DNA of 64,000 nt from Psychrobacter glaciei (GCF_014652895.1 NZ_BMZR01000002.1:558001-622000); one strand, 5' to 3'. Shown: positions 46,390 to 56,333, counted from the first letter of the stretch. A program made the numbers and translations. Notes: generated from the letters alone by a model not told the origin.

Positions 46390-49203
46390 ATTTTTAATAA
46401 GGCTCTGTAACACTGTTTGTAGCTTATTTTTATTGATAGGCTTGGTCAAAAATTCATCCATCCCTACGGCAAAGCAAGCGTCACGATCTTCTGTCGAATT
46501 GTTTGCCGTCAGCGCCACAATAGGAATATCATTTCCTTGTGCACGAATGGCCTGAGTCGCTTGTAAGCCGTCCATAACCGGCATTCGGCAGTCCATCAAA
46601 ATAAGCGCAATCTCTTTATGCTGCGCTTGCAATTGACTCAACGCCTGCTGCCCATCTTCTGCGACCACGGTACGATAGCCAAGCTTGGTTAATATCTTAC
46701 AAGCTATTTTTTGATTGGTCGGACTGTCTTCTACTACTAAAATAAGCGGCGCTGCGATCTCATCGTTGACAGTATCTGTGATCACGTTATCTGTCTCTGT
46801 TACCAGTGCGCCATTTTCTTTATTCACTTTTTGGATTGGTGCGAATGTCTGTCTGGCTGGAAGGGTTAAGCGCAGCAGCTCAGATAACAATAAAGCACTG
46901 TCTAAAGGTTTGGCCAAAAAACCATCACATTGATCTAACAGTACAGAGGAGATACGGCGCTCAGGCTTCATGCTCAGCAGTATTTTAGGCATTGAGATAG
47001 TGGCCAGTAATTGGCTTAAGGCCTTACGCCGGTTATGACTGATTGTTTTATCGTCTCCTTCTGCTGGTTTAGGAAATACGATAGTGTTGCTCTCATAATA
47101 TTCATAATCTAGTAGCAGAATGGGTGCCAGTGTTTGCGCATTCTCGGAGAGCTGTTTCGTTAACTGCCTAATGGTCGCACTATTGATCGAGGTATGAATA
47201 GTGGCTGGTATGGATAGATAGTCGCACAAACGTTGCAGATGTTCCGCACCCAGCGTTTGATTCATCACTGCAACCAGATGAATATGAGTCAATTGTTCAT
47301 GAAAACGATAGACTGGCTGATAGTTTGGACGATGACAAGGCAGGTATAGATCAATGCTGATACCTTCATCGGCGGTGCTATTTGACTCAATAAAGCCGCC
47401 CAATAATTGTGCAAAACTGTTCGCCGTATTGAGTTCTAAAATTGCTTCAATAGAAGGCTGCTGTACAGGATAGTTGGCTGGGTTGTTTGCTTGATTGATA
47501 TAAGTAAAATGCTGTGCTTGCTGCTGCGATGGGTTGCTCGTCCCAGTACTTTGTAGGCTAAACTTCACCCAGTTATGCGGATTTTTTGTTGTGCTGTCTT
47601 CGCGGATAGCCAGCGGCTCATTCTTGGTGGCTGATGGTAAAGGGTTGTCGGTAATTGCTTCAATCGTTAGAGAAACAGAGCCTGCAAGAGTGGATGTGAT
47701 GGTACTGTCTAATAAATTTAGTAAAATTTGGCACAAGCGTTTGTGATCCGTACTAATATAACGCGGGCAGCTAGGGGCAAAAAAGTAATGCAGCTCGAGC
47801 CCTTGTCGTCGAGTATCATCTGTGACTAAGTCATTGACATGTTGTCCCAGTTTGTATATGTCGACAGACTCAATCCTAAGACGGGTTTTCTTGACGTCGA
47901 ACTCTCCTACACCCAGCATGTCATTGAGCTTCGTTAACATAGAGTCGCTCGACCTCATTAGCGTCTGTAACAACGCATTCTGCTGCACAGAAAAAGTCTC
48001 GGGATTCATGGCTTCAAGAGTGTCGATCATAGTCTCTAGTGGTCTATGCAACTCATGATATATAGCGGGTTTGAGCCCATTAAATTCGTCGATTTTTCCT
48101 TGTAGCTGTTGGTTTTGTTGTTGTAGATGCGCGTTCTGATGGATGATTTCATTGACATTATTAAGCAGCACCGTAAAGCCATGTACTTGTCCGTGCTCAC
48201 CAAACCAAGGGGTAATGTGCAATTGATAGGCTTGTTGATTCTCTAGACCGTGAACGTTTAGAGTACGGGTGACATACAAATTAGAGAGTTTTTGTAATAG
48301 TAGCTGGGTGGGCTCATCGTCAGCCGAGACAAAATCCGTCAATTGATAGTTGGTATCGCTTTGAAATGGGGTGGCAAATATCTGCTCAAAACGTTGATTG
48401 AAAAAGCTGATCTGACCGTGACGCATGATCATGACCATCGGTAGCGGTGCTTGCTCAACCAAACGTTCAAGACGATGTTGCAGCGTTTGTATGCGTCGGT
48501 GGTTACTATGAAGTTGGTAACTGATACGACTGAGCGCATGACCTAGGCGCAAAAACTCAGCCGTAGAATTTTTGTTAATAAAGGGTGGCGGCAGATAAGC
48601 GTCTTTCGCCTTGCTACTTAAATTATCGGTATAAGCTATCAGCTGTTGCCAGTTACTTTGGCGATTTAATGTATAGAGTAACGCCATGATGAAGAACATA
48701 ATCGCCGTCATTAGCGGTAGCCAATAGCGATAGGATATCCAGTCTATCTCAAGTGGTTTGTGGCGTAATATTATATAGAGTTTGTGACCACTCTCAAGCT
48801 CAATGGTTCCTGTTAAATTACTAGAGTTGAGCTTATAGGCACTATAATTATTGCTATCAGAAGGCAGTGAAGTAAGGACATTAGGGAAGGTGACGGTGGC
48901 AAATGCACGCTCATTAGGACGGACATAGCGATGGATATGAGTCTGCCCAGATGGCATCATAGAAATAATCTGATAACTAACACCTGCAAAAGAAGGCTCG
49001 GTCAATATTTCTTGAAGGTCAGAGTTTAGAGGTTCTGCATGTTCAGTAACGGCATGCTGCAATGACTCAAACGTGTCTATACTCTGCTGATGATTATGCG
49101 TGTTTAGGTCATCAAACTGCGCGAAGTAATACAGTGACAACATGGCCAGCAATGTCACTGTATAAAAGAGCAGCAAACGCTGTAAAGACTGAAACTGTTG
49201 CAT
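46387..49203 (-). CDS. Hybrid sensor histidine kinase/response regulator, GacS/BarA-like, with degenerate ATPase
   Basis: A 938-residue inner-membrane protein. Two transmembrane segments (about 10-30 and 155-175) flank a periplasmic sensor region. A PAS-like region (about 240-350) and coiled coil lead to an H-box YHELHRPLE with His383. The ATPase domain is recognisable in place (DHKRLCQILLNLLDSTI and LLGGFIESNS), but N-box Asn and the DxGxG and GxGLG boxes are not seen. A pseudo-receiver precedes a good C-terminal receiver: VVEDSPTN, LMDCRMPVMDG (Asp871), VALTA (Thr899), LTKP (Lys921). No HPt domain is present. It may depend on a partner or act as a phosphatase or scaffold. Confidence 0.85.
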   Translation of the reverse strand: MQQFQSLQRLLLFYTVTLLAMLSLYYFAQFDDLNTHNHQQSIDTFESLQHAVTEHAEPLNSDLQEILTEPSFAGVSYQIISMMPSGQTHIHRYVRPNERAFATVTFPNVLTSLPSDSNNYSAYKLNSSNLTGTIELESGHKLYIILRHKPLEIDWISYRYWLPLMTAIMFFIMALLYTLNRQSNWQQLIAYTDNLSSKAKDAYLPPPFINKNSTAEFLRLGHALSRISYQLHSNHRRIQTLQHRLERLVEQAPLPMVMIMRHGQISFFNQRFEQIFATPFQSDTNYQLTDFVSADDEPTQLLLQKLSNLYVTRTLNVHGLENQQAYQLHITPWFGEHGQVHGFTVLLNNVNEIIHQNAHLQQQNQQLQGKIDEFNGLKPAIYHELHRPLETMIDTLEAMNPETFSVQQNALLQTLMRSSDSMLTKLNDMLGVGEFDVKKTRLRIESVDIYKLGQHVNDLVTDDTRRQGLELHYFFAPSCPRYISTDHKRLCQILLNLLDSTITSTLAGSVSLTIEAITDNPLPSATKNEPLAIREDSTTKNPHNWVKFSLQSTGTSNPSQQQAQHFTYINQANNPANYPVQQPSIEAILELNTANSFAQLLGGFIESNSTADEGISIDLYLPCHRPNYQPVYRFHEQLTHIHLVAVMNQTLGAEHLQRLCDYLSIPATIHTSINSATIRQLTKQLSENAQTLAPILLLDYEYYESNTIVFPKPAEGDDKTISHNRRKALSQLLATISMPKILLSMKPERRISSVLLDQCDGFLAKPLDSALLLSELLRLTLPARQTFAPIQKVNKENGALVTETDNVITDTVNDEIAAPLILVVEDSPTNQKIACKILTKLGYRTVVAEDGQQALSQLQAQHKEIALILMDCRMPVMDGLQATQAIRAQGNDIPIVALTANNSTEDRDACFAVGMDEFLTKPINKNKLQTVLQSLIKN

Positions 49204-49612
49204 GAAAGCCTGACCCTATATCGGAACGATAAAATACAATTATGATGCGTCTGTCACCAATTTAATAAATGCGCGACACTTGTTATGGGTCTGTTCTATG
49301 TTGATAAGTCGTTTAGCTCAATTAATAAGTCGCTTGGCTCACTATAAATGATGACACGCCCTAGTGTTGTTACTAGTGACAAACGAGAGAAAATTCACTA
49401 CGTGTCAATAATGAGTTCCCGTAGTACAAATACAAAGACTTCCTATATATAAACCTCTTCATAAGAGGGTGTTAAAAAGAGATCGTGATGGGCTTTATTG
49501 CTATTATAAAGATAAATGGGCTTATTAGTAACGCTGGATTGACACTATTACAATCATGGCACAACGTCGTAAACTCACCTATAATGGGCACATCAATCAT
49601 ATATTATAATGC
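49204..49612. other. Intergenic region upstream of fmt
   Basis: It contains a 17-bp direct repeat, ATAAGTCGTTTAGCTCA (49304) and ATAAGTCGCTTGGCTCA (49325), at a 21-bp period, which might be an operator, and a half copy of family C (ATGACACGCCCTAG, 49349). It must also hold the divergent promoters. No coding ORF is supported; def, often before fmt, is absent. Confidence 0.5.
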
Positions 49613-50710
49613 ATGACTATGAACACAATTGCTTCCGCCTCTGATCTGTCTATGGATTCTAGTAAACCTCAGCAAAATCCCATTCTTGGTGCTCAGCAGG
49701 GTACTAGCCCTTTAAGGCTAGTATTTGCGGGGACGCCTGAGTTTGCAGCGATTAGCCTAGAGGCTTTGATTCGCCAACAAGAATCCCTGAATATAGAGAT
49801 TGTCGCGGTGTACACCCAGCCTGATCGCAAAGCAGGTCGGGGACAAAAACTCTCAGCTTCTGCTGTCAAGCAAGTGGCATTAGCCAATGATATCGCTATA
49901 GAGCAACCGCTCACCTTTAAAAAATCCAGCACCGAAGGCATGGCAGCGCGGCATACCTTGCGTACTTATCAGCCAGACGTGATGATTGTCGCCGCTTATG
50001 GCTTGATATTGCCTATTGGTGTATTGGACATGCCTACTTATGGTTGCCTAAATATTCACGCTTCATTATTACCACGCTGGCGCGGTGCTGCACCGATTCA
50101 TCGTGCACTATTGGCCGGAGATGATGAGACAGGCATTACTATTATGCAGATGGACAAAGGTCTTGATACGGGCGACATGCTCTATAAAGTCAGCGCCAGT
50201 ATTGAGCCTACTGATACGGCCGCCAGTTTGCATGATAAGATGGCTGAGCTTGGTTCGACGGCCATTGGCACTGTGCTAAAAGACTTGGTACATTACCAAA
50301 AACAGGCTGTATCTCAGGATGACAGCCAAGCCAACTATGCTGAAAAACTGGTCAAAACGGAAGGCGAAATCGACTGGACGCAATCCGCTACTGAGATTGA
50401 ACGAAAAATTCGTGGACTGACCCCATGGCCAGGTGCTTATACTTTCTTGGCAGGGCAACGCGTCAAAGTATTGGCTAGCTTGCCTGTGAACCGCTCACAG
50501 CAAACCAATGAGCCTGTTGGCACTGTTATCAGTATTGGACGCAAAGCGATTTTAGTCGCTTGTGGCAAAGAGAGCGAAGCTGAATCATCAGCCACTACTT
50601 TAGCCATTACTCACTTACAGTTTGCCGGTGGTAAGCCGATGACCGCTGAGCAAATTTGCCACGGCAATCAGCTAAATGATGGCGATCAATTTATGACAGA
50701 ATCAAAATAG
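49613..50710 (+). CDS. fmt: Methionyl-tRNA formyltransferase
   Basis: Fmt formylates initiator Met-tRNA using 10-formyl-tetrahydrofolate. The 365-residue product has LRLVFAGTPEFAAISLEAL, YTQPDRKAGRG, VAAYGLILP, the catalytic-site signature NIHASLLPRWRGAAPIHRA and the C-terminal domain (KIRGLTPWPGAY). About 33 residues precede the usual start of homology, so translation may begin later, for example at MDSSKPQQ (residue 14); no strong ribosome site is visible at either. It is followed by rsmB, the conserved fmt-rsmB order. Confidence 0.96.
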   Translation: MTMNTIASASDLSMDSSKPQQNPILGAQQGTSPLRLVFAGTPEFAAISLEALIRQQESLNIEIVAVYTQPDRKAGRGQKLSASAVKQVALANDIAIEQPLTFKKSSTEGMAARHTLRTYQPDVMIVAAYGLILPIGVLDMPTYGCLNIHASLLPRWRGAAPIHRALLAGDDETGITIMQMDKGLDTGDMLYKVSASIEPTDTAASLHDKMAELGSTAIGTVLKDLVHYQKQAVSQDDSQANYAEKLVKTEGEIDWTQSATEIERKIRGLTPWPGAYTFLAGQRVKVLASLPVNRSQQTNEPVGTVISIGRKAILVACGKESEAESSATTLAITHLQFAGGKPMTAEQICHGNQLNDGDQFMTESK

Positions 50711-50776
50711 CTTTTACTTATATTCAACCTACTTGCACAAGACGCTATCGACCATACGTCAAGGAAATAAAACTTA

Positions 50777-52384
50777 ATGAGACAAACCAGCACTGCGCCA
50801 AGAAACAATAAGCTCAAACCGTCAAGCAACCTTATCATGAATGGCAGTGTGCGCGTGCGCGTGATTCGTACTTTGCTCGCTATTCAAAACGGTCAGTCGC
50901 TCTCAAGCGTCCTTGATCCATTATTGAATAGTTTGCATGATGGTGACAAAGGCTTCGCCCATGCGCTATTGCTCACGACATTGCGCCAATGGCATGCGCT
51001 GGCACGTTTGCTCGATACTTTAGCAGACAACCCTATCGATGAAGTGGAAGTGCGCACCACCATTCAAGTAGGCTTAGTACAGTTGCTGTATTTAGAAGTG
51101 GCTGACCATGCGGCGATTCATGAAACCGTTGAAGCTGCAAAAGAGATTGAGTTCGCTCATTCAACTGGTTTGGTGAATGCTATTTTGCGCAAAGTCGCTA
51201 AGAATCCAAGCAAATTCCGTAAGAAGTGCGATAAAAAACACAGCCTACCGAATTGGCTCGCTTATCAGCTTAAGCAAGATTGGAGCGAGCAGTATGATGA
51301 GCTGACACAAGGCTTGCGCCAACCAGCACCGATGTTTTTACGAGTGAACTCGGCGGTTACTTCGGTAGAGGAGTATCAGCATGCATTGGACGGGGCAGAA
51401 ATTGATGCAGACATCGTTGAGCTAACGACTGGTTTTAAGGTAGCGAATTCGTCAGAGTCTGCCACTCCTACAACGCTATCAACCAAAGGTCTTAGACTAC
51501 ATCAAAGCACTGCCGTTAACGCTTTGCCTGAGTTTGCTTTAGGGGTTGCCAGCGTTCAAGACATGCATGCGCAACTTGCTGCACCGATTATTAATAAAGC
51601 ATTGATGGCTAAGCTTAGCGCTGAAAATAACAGTGCTGAAAGTGCGAATACTGACAGCGACAGTGATGAAAGTAATAATAATGAGCTACACATTTTAGAT
51701 GCTTGTGCGGCACCTGGTGGCAAGCTTGCTCACTGGTTAGAGCTCATAAGTGCTAATGACGAATCATCGTTGTTTCACGTGAAACAAGGTAATGCTGAAA
51801 CGTCACCTGCAATTACTGATATCAAGGTAACGGCTATTGATAATGAAGCACCACGTATCGAGCGTATTCGTGAGAATTTACAGCGCCTAAATCTGAGTCA
51901 GCATGATTTGCAGCAAGCAGAGAAAAGTGTTGCACTTAATATTGTCTGTGCAGATGCAACCAGATGGCAGCATGGCAAGAATAAAAAAGCGGCGACAAAT
52001 GAACCCGTATTTGATGCGATATTATTGGATTCTCCTTGTACCGCGACTGGCGTGATACGTCGTCACCCTGATATCAGTATCTTGCGTACCGAAGAAGACA
52101 TCGAGCAAACGGCACTGCTACAAGCAGATATCTTGCATAACTTATGGCCACAACTCAAAGCTGGTGGTTATCTGCTGTATGTGACATGTTCTATCTTAAA
52201 GCAAGAAAACGTCGAGCAAATGCAGGACTTTATCACTCATCACAATGATGCGGTAGCGATTGAGTTTACCGACGATTGCAGTTGGGGTATCGAACAAGCG
52301 ATTGGTCGTCAATGCTTGCCGATTGATAGCGCGAGTGGCGATGGTTTTTATTATGCGTTGTTGCATAAGCAGGGCTTAGGTTAA
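50777..52384 (+). CDS. rsmB: 16S rRNA (cytosine(967)-C(5))-methyltransferase
   Basis: RsmB (Sun/Fmu) methylates C967 of 16S rRNA. The 535-residue product has an N-terminal NusB-like domain (residues 20-160), the SAM site LDACAAPGGKLAHWLEL, LLDSPCTATGVIRRHPDI (motif IV Cys; the common DAPC is here DSPC) and VTCSILKQENVEQ (motif VI Cys). It is about 100 residues longer than E. coli RsmB because of an acidic Asn/Ser/Asp insert near 275-300 and an insert near 325-345 that contains a perfect parS encoding LFHVKQG. Confidence 0.95.
   Translation: MRQTSTAPRNNKLKPSSNLIMNGSVRVRVIRTLLAIQNGQSLSSVLDPLLNSLHDGDKGFAHALLLTTLRQWHALARLLDTLADNPIDEVEVRTTIQVGLVQLLYLEVADHAAIHETVEAAKEIEFAHSTGLVNAILRKVAKNPSKFRKKCDKKHSLPNWLAYQLKQDWSEQYDELTQGLRQPAPMFLRVNSAVTSVEEYQHALDGAEIDADIVELTTGFKVANSSESATPTTLSTKGLRLHQSTAVNALPEFALGVASVQDMHAQLAAPIINKALMAKLSAENNSAESANTDSDSDESNNNELHILDACAAPGGKLAHWLELISANDESSLFHVKQGNAETSPAITDIKVTAIDNEAPRIERIRENLQRLNLSQHDLQQAEKSVALNIVCADATRWQHGKNKKAATNEPVFDAILLDSPCTATGVIRRHPDISILRTEEDIEQTALLQADILHNLWPQLKAGGYLLYVTCSILKQENVEQMQDFITHHNDAVAIEFTDDCSWGIEQAIGRQCLPIDSASGDGFYYALLHKQGLG
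51771..51786. promoter_or_regulatory. parS: Perfect parS site 8, inside rsmB
   Basis: TGTTTCACGTGAAACA, an exact 16-bp palindrome, in codons of a family-atypical insert. Confidence 0.88.
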
Positions 52385-52462
52385 CGTAGCGCAGCAAAGA
52401 GCTAATCTAATTGATATTCTAATGTGATAGTACTTGTATATTAAGACTTTAGGGATAAGGCA

Positions 52463-53809
52463 ATGGAATTAAGACGACATAATGTCGAAGTTAATGATGC
52501 TGATCCTTTTGCAAACGATTGGTTGGCACGTAAGGGATTTGCTAACCAACTAACGAATATTATTGAGAATAATAAACAAGGTGAAGTAGTTATAGGTCTT
52601 AGTGGACAGTGGGGTGAAGGTAAGACGACTTTTGTAAAAATGTGGCAAAAGCATATGGAAAAAAAAGAAATTTCTTCTATTTATTTTGATGCATTTGAAT
52701 ATGACTACTTAGAAGATGTGTTTCTATCTTTAGCTATTGAGATATACAACTATGCCAAGGCAAATGGTCTCACTGTAAAAGAGGACTATCTAAATAAGTC
52801 TAAGAGCACTTATCACCTACTACAAGCCATGATAGCAAAAACTGCACCTATCAATATTGACTCAACTCTTCAGGAAAAACTAACCCATGACGAGAGCCCC
52901 ATACTTGATATTTCTGAAGTTATTAAAAACAGCTTAAATTTTGCGTTAGATAATGCTTTTGAACAAGCATTGAAACAAAAAGAAGTATTTAGGGACTTTA
53001 AAGATTCTCTATCTCAACTTGCAACTCAAGCTTCAAATCAAGATATGCCTCTTGTCATCATAATTGATGAGCTAGATAGATGTAAGCCTAGCTTCGCTGT
53101 TGAGGTTTTAGAAAAGATAAAACACTTATTTTTAGTGGAAAGTGTCGTTTTTGTTTTATCTATGCATCATGAACAATTAGAAGAATCTATCAAAAAGGTG
53201 TACGGTCAGAATATAGATGCTCATACTTATTTACAAAAATTTATAGACTATCCGACTAGACTGCCAACAGCCGATTTATCTAACAACAGCAATCGCAGGA
53301 AATACTTTTGGAACCAAGTAGATTTCATAGGATTACCTGTGCGTTCATCTCATTCAATGAATAGGTCATATGAATTGTTTCTAATACTTTCGATTCGTTA
53401 CGACCTTTCCTATAGACAGTTGAACAAAGCTTTGCAGAATTATAAGTACCTTATAGCTAGCTTAGACCTTAATTCCGATTATTCTTATCCTACAATGTTT
53501 TTAATGGTCTTTATAAGCATACTCAAGGTTAAGAGTGGAACTTTAATTTCTAAAATAAGAAATAATTCTGCTACTTATCAAGATTTAGTTGAAGGTATTT
53601 CAGAAGTTAGAGGGCAGAATGACTTCAATCTTGAAGTGCTTCAGAATCTTATCAGGATTAGTTTTCTTACCCGCTCTAGTTTTCGAGAAACTGAACATGG
53701 TTCTCACGAAAGTGATTTCTATAATAACTTTAGCAGTTTAATAGGAGAGGATGAAAACAAAGTCTTGATGAATTTGGTTCAGCGTTTAGAGTCTTTTGAA
53801 GACTATTAA
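52463..53809 (+). CDS. KAP-family P-loop NTPase
   Basis: A 448-residue KAP NTPase. DPFANDWLARKGFANQL leads to the Walker A loop GLSGQWGEGKTTF (Lys54, Thr55). FDAFEYDYLEDVF follows, and Walker B is VIIIDELDRCKPSFAVEVLEKIKHLF (Asp202, Glu203, Asp205, Arg206), with sensor segment VFVLSMHHEQL. Typical KAP proteins often carry membrane helices inserted in the NTPase domain; none is obvious here, so it may be soluble. KAP NTPases include the F-plasmid exclusion protein PifA and are frequent in defence islands. The gene is AT-rich, inserted between rsmB and thrC, and ends 2 bp from a convergent small gene. Confidence 0.88.
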   Translation: MELRRHNVEVNDADPFANDWLARKGFANQLTNIIENNKQGEVVIGLSGQWGEGKTTFVKMWQKHMEKKEISSIYFDAFEYDYLEDVFLSLAIEIYNYAKANGLTVKEDYLNKSKSTYHLLQAMIAKTAPINIDSTLQEKLTHDESPILDISEVIKNSLNFALDNAFEQALKQKEVFRDFKDSLSQLATQASNQDMPLVIIIDELDRCKPSFAVEVLEKIKHLFLVESVVFVLSMHHEQLEESIKKVYGQNIDAHTYLQKFIDYPTRLPTADLSNNSNRRKYFWNQVDFIGLPVRSSHSMNRSYELFLILSIRYDLSYRQLNKALQNYKYLIASLDLNSDYSYPTMFLMVFISILKVKSGTLISKIRNNSATYQDLVEGISEVRGQNDFNLEVLQNLIRISFLTRSSFRETEHGSHESDFYNNFSSLIGEDENKVLMNLVQRLESFEDY

Positions 53810-53811
53810 AT

Positions 53812-54348
53812 TTAGCTAAAGAATTTAACTACTTCCGCCGCTGTCACTCCTAGAATACTTGCAATGGTCCCGTTATTAAGGAGGTCAAGTAGTTTGCTTT
53901 TCGCTTCGGTATCACCACTCTTTTCAATCTCATTGATTAAGGTTTGTAGATTGATATTAATATCAGTAGCATTATGGGTATTGGTTTGACTGTTGTTATT
54001 ACCAAATTGTGCATTTCCACTAACATTGTAATTTGTAGTCATTTTTTCTTCCTTGTTGTGAATGATAGCAGTATCAAAACTGTCAATCAGTGTTTGTAAG
54101 TTATTTATCGTATCATCATCAGATACTGTATTGCTTTTATTCAAGTACACTCGGTTAAATACGTCTATCACTTGTATATTACAAGCATCATCTCTTAGTA
54201 TCATAGAATAACCATCTATGAAAGCTATAAATTCATTTTGAACTTCTTCTAAATCACTAACAGTGATACTGTTTGGGTTAGCTAGATATGCATTTATTTT
54301 GGTTTTAAAATTAGCTAGTATTGCTACCCATTCTGACTTATAAGACAT
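53812..54348 (-). CDS. Small hypothetical protein with Asn/Gln-rich RHIM-like segment
   Basis: A 178-residue protein if started at the ATG at 54348, which has AGG 7 bp upstream; the frame opens at 54366. The N-terminal 90 residues are helical and unrecognised. A central stretch (NYNVSGNAQFGNNNSQTN) is rich in Asn and Gln and carries AQFG, similar to the (V/I)Q(I/V/L)G core of RHIM-like amyloid signalling motifs. The C-terminal 60 residues (helices ending TAAEVVKFFS) are also unrecognised. It converges on the KAP gene. A partner role with the KAP NTPase is inference. Confidence 0.65.
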   Translation of the reverse strand: MSYKSEWVAILANFKTKINAYLANPNSITVSDLEEVQNEFIAFIDGYSMILRDDACNIQVIDVFNRVYLNKSNTVSDDDTINNLQTLIDSFDTAIIHNKEEKMTTNYNVSGNAQFGNNNSQTNTHNATDININLQTLINEIEKSGDTEAKSKLLDLLNNGTIASILGVTAAEVVKFFS

Positions 54349-54563
54349 TAGACTACCTGTAATCATTTGAATTTTAGGTTCATGTTATCTTATATTTCTA
54401 TACAAGAGCTATGACTTATCGATTGTTTTTCAACGCGTCTAGTAGAGGTTGGCAGGGTTATTCAAAAAAACCTATAAACCGTTTATTTGATATAGCTTGT
54501 CGCTAAATATATGCTACCCTTTTTCTATTTTAAATTAATATAATTCTTTCACAGGACAATCCA

Positions 54564-55985
54564 ATGAAATATATCAGTACTCGTGGTCAGACAGCACCAA
54601 TGGATTTTAGTGATGTGCTTTTGATGGGTCTTGCCCCAGATGGTGGTTTGATGTTGCCTGAGCATTATCCAAACATCGATAGCGCTGTACTCGATGAATG
54701 GCGTACGCTTAGCTACCCACAGCTTGCGATGGCGATTATGCAGCGTTTTGCGACAGATATTCCTGTGGCTGATTTGCAAGACCTCATTGAGCGTACTTAT
54801 ACCGCGGAAGTATTTGGTAGTGAAGAGATTGTTCCTGTCCGTAAGCTTGAAGATAACTTATATATTCTAGGATTATCAAACGGTCCGACATTGGCATTTA
54901 AAGATGTGGCCATGCAGTTTTTGGGCAATGCCTTTGAATACGTGCTTAAGAAAAAAGATGCGCGTATTACTATCATCGGCGCAACCAGTGGTGACACGGG
55001 TAGTGCGGCAGAGTATGCACTGCGAGGTAAAGAAAATATTGAAGTCTTTATGCTGTCACCGCATGGCAAAATGAGTGAATTCCAGCGCGCGCAAATGTAT
55101 AGCTTGACTGACGATAATATCCATAATATCGCTATCGAGGGTATGTTTGATGATTGCCAAGATATCGTCAAGGCATTGCAGCAAGATGCTGAGTTCAAAG
55201 CGGCTTATAACCTAGGCACGGTAAACTCTATCAACTGGGGTCGTATCCTTGCGCAAATCGTTTATTACTTTAAAGCCTATTTTGCCGTGACTGCCAATAA
55301 CGACGAAAAAGTCAGCTTTAGCGTACCGTCAGGTAACTTCGGTAATATCTGTGCCGGTCACATCGCTCGTGAAATGGGACTGCCAATTGATCGTTTGATT
55401 GTCGCTACCAATGAAAACGATGTGCTAAATGACTTCTTTAACCAAGGCGCTTATCAGCCGCGTCCGACTGAAAAAACCTATATCACCTCAAGCCCATCCA
55501 TGGATATCTCCAAAGCGTCCAACTTTGAGCGTTTTGTTTATCTGCTATTAGAGAAAGACAGCGCGCGCGTTCATGAGTTGTTTGAAGGGGTGAAATCTGG
55601 TCAAGGTTTTGATTTATCTGATTTGATGGATGCGGTCAACAGCCGTTACGGTTTTGCGGCTGGCAAGTCTACCCATAACGACCGCCTGCAAACCATTAAA
55701 GCGCTTTATGAGCAGCATGGTGAATTGGTTGATCCGCATACCGCTGATGGTATCAAGGTCGCCAAAGAGTTGCAGAAAAAGGGCGAAATCATTGTTTGTG
55801 CAGAGACGGCGCTACCTGTTAAGTTTGCAGATACTATCGTTGAGGCCATTGGTCAGATAGACATTGCTCGCCCAGCGCATACTGAAGGCTTGGAGAGTTT
55901 GTCGCAGCATGTGGTCGTGCTAGATAATGACGCTGAGCAAGTCGCTGAGCAAATTCGTCAGCATGTCAGGCCAAATCCAGCCTAA
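54564..55985 (+). CDS. thrC: Threonine synthase
   Basis: ThrC converts O-phosphohomoserine to threonine with PLP. The 473-residue product starts MKYISTRGQTAPMDF and LAPDGGLMLPEHYP, has the PLP lysine in GPTLAFKDVAMQF (Lys113), the phosphate-binding GATSGDTGSAAEYAL, and SVPSGNFGNICAGHIA. The length matches the proteobacterial long form. AGGACAATCC precedes the ATG. It is transcribed alone here; hom is not adjacent. Confidence 0.97.
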   Translation: MKYISTRGQTAPMDFSDVLLMGLAPDGGLMLPEHYPNIDSAVLDEWRTLSYPQLAMAIMQRFATDIPVADLQDLIERTYTAEVFGSEEIVPVRKLEDNLYILGLSNGPTLAFKDVAMQFLGNAFEYVLKKKDARITIIGATSGDTGSAAEYALRGKENIEVFMLSPHGKMSEFQRAQMYSLTDDNIHNIAIEGMFDDCQDIVKALQQDAEFKAAYNLGTVNSINWGRILAQIVYYFKAYFAVTANNDEKVSFSVPSGNFGNICAGHIAREMGLPIDRLIVATNENDVLNDFFNQGAYQPRPTEKTYITSSPSMDISKASNFERFVYLLLEKDSARVHELFEGVKSGQGFDLSDLMDAVNSRYGFAAGKSTHNDRLQTIKALYEQHGELVDPHTADGIKVAKELQKKGEIIVCAETALPVKFADTIVEAIGQIDIARPAHTEGLESLSQHVVVLDNDAEQVAEQIRQHVRPNPA

Positions 55986-56333
55986 ATCAAAGCTGGACTT
56001 GTTATTAGCTTTGTTTAACCATTAAACAAGCGTCCACATAAAAGTTACGCCATTGTAATAAAGTGTTTATGATTGTGTTATGGTAGATATAATTGTAATA
56101 TTGGAAACAGCGTCGGCGACTCATCATTTTGCTAGACGCTTTTTTAGCAATCACACCAGCCAATTACACTGAACAGCTGCCCTATAGGCGTTATGATAAC
56201 CGTACTGTTAAGCCCTTTTATGCTCTTAATTACTTGTCATTAATTTTAATAATGCTCAAAGATTAAGATTAAATCAAGGGTCTAAATAGTATTAATTGTG
56301 GCGACAACAGCGGTACATATTGTGGATATAACA
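55986..56333. other. Intergenic region between thrC and the LysM gene
   Basis: AT-rich, about 350 bp. I found no confident terminator hairpin after thrC, no repeat-family copy and no RNA gene. Part of the right end (56298-56333) is in frame with the LysM gene but is unlikely to be translated. Confidence 0.4.
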
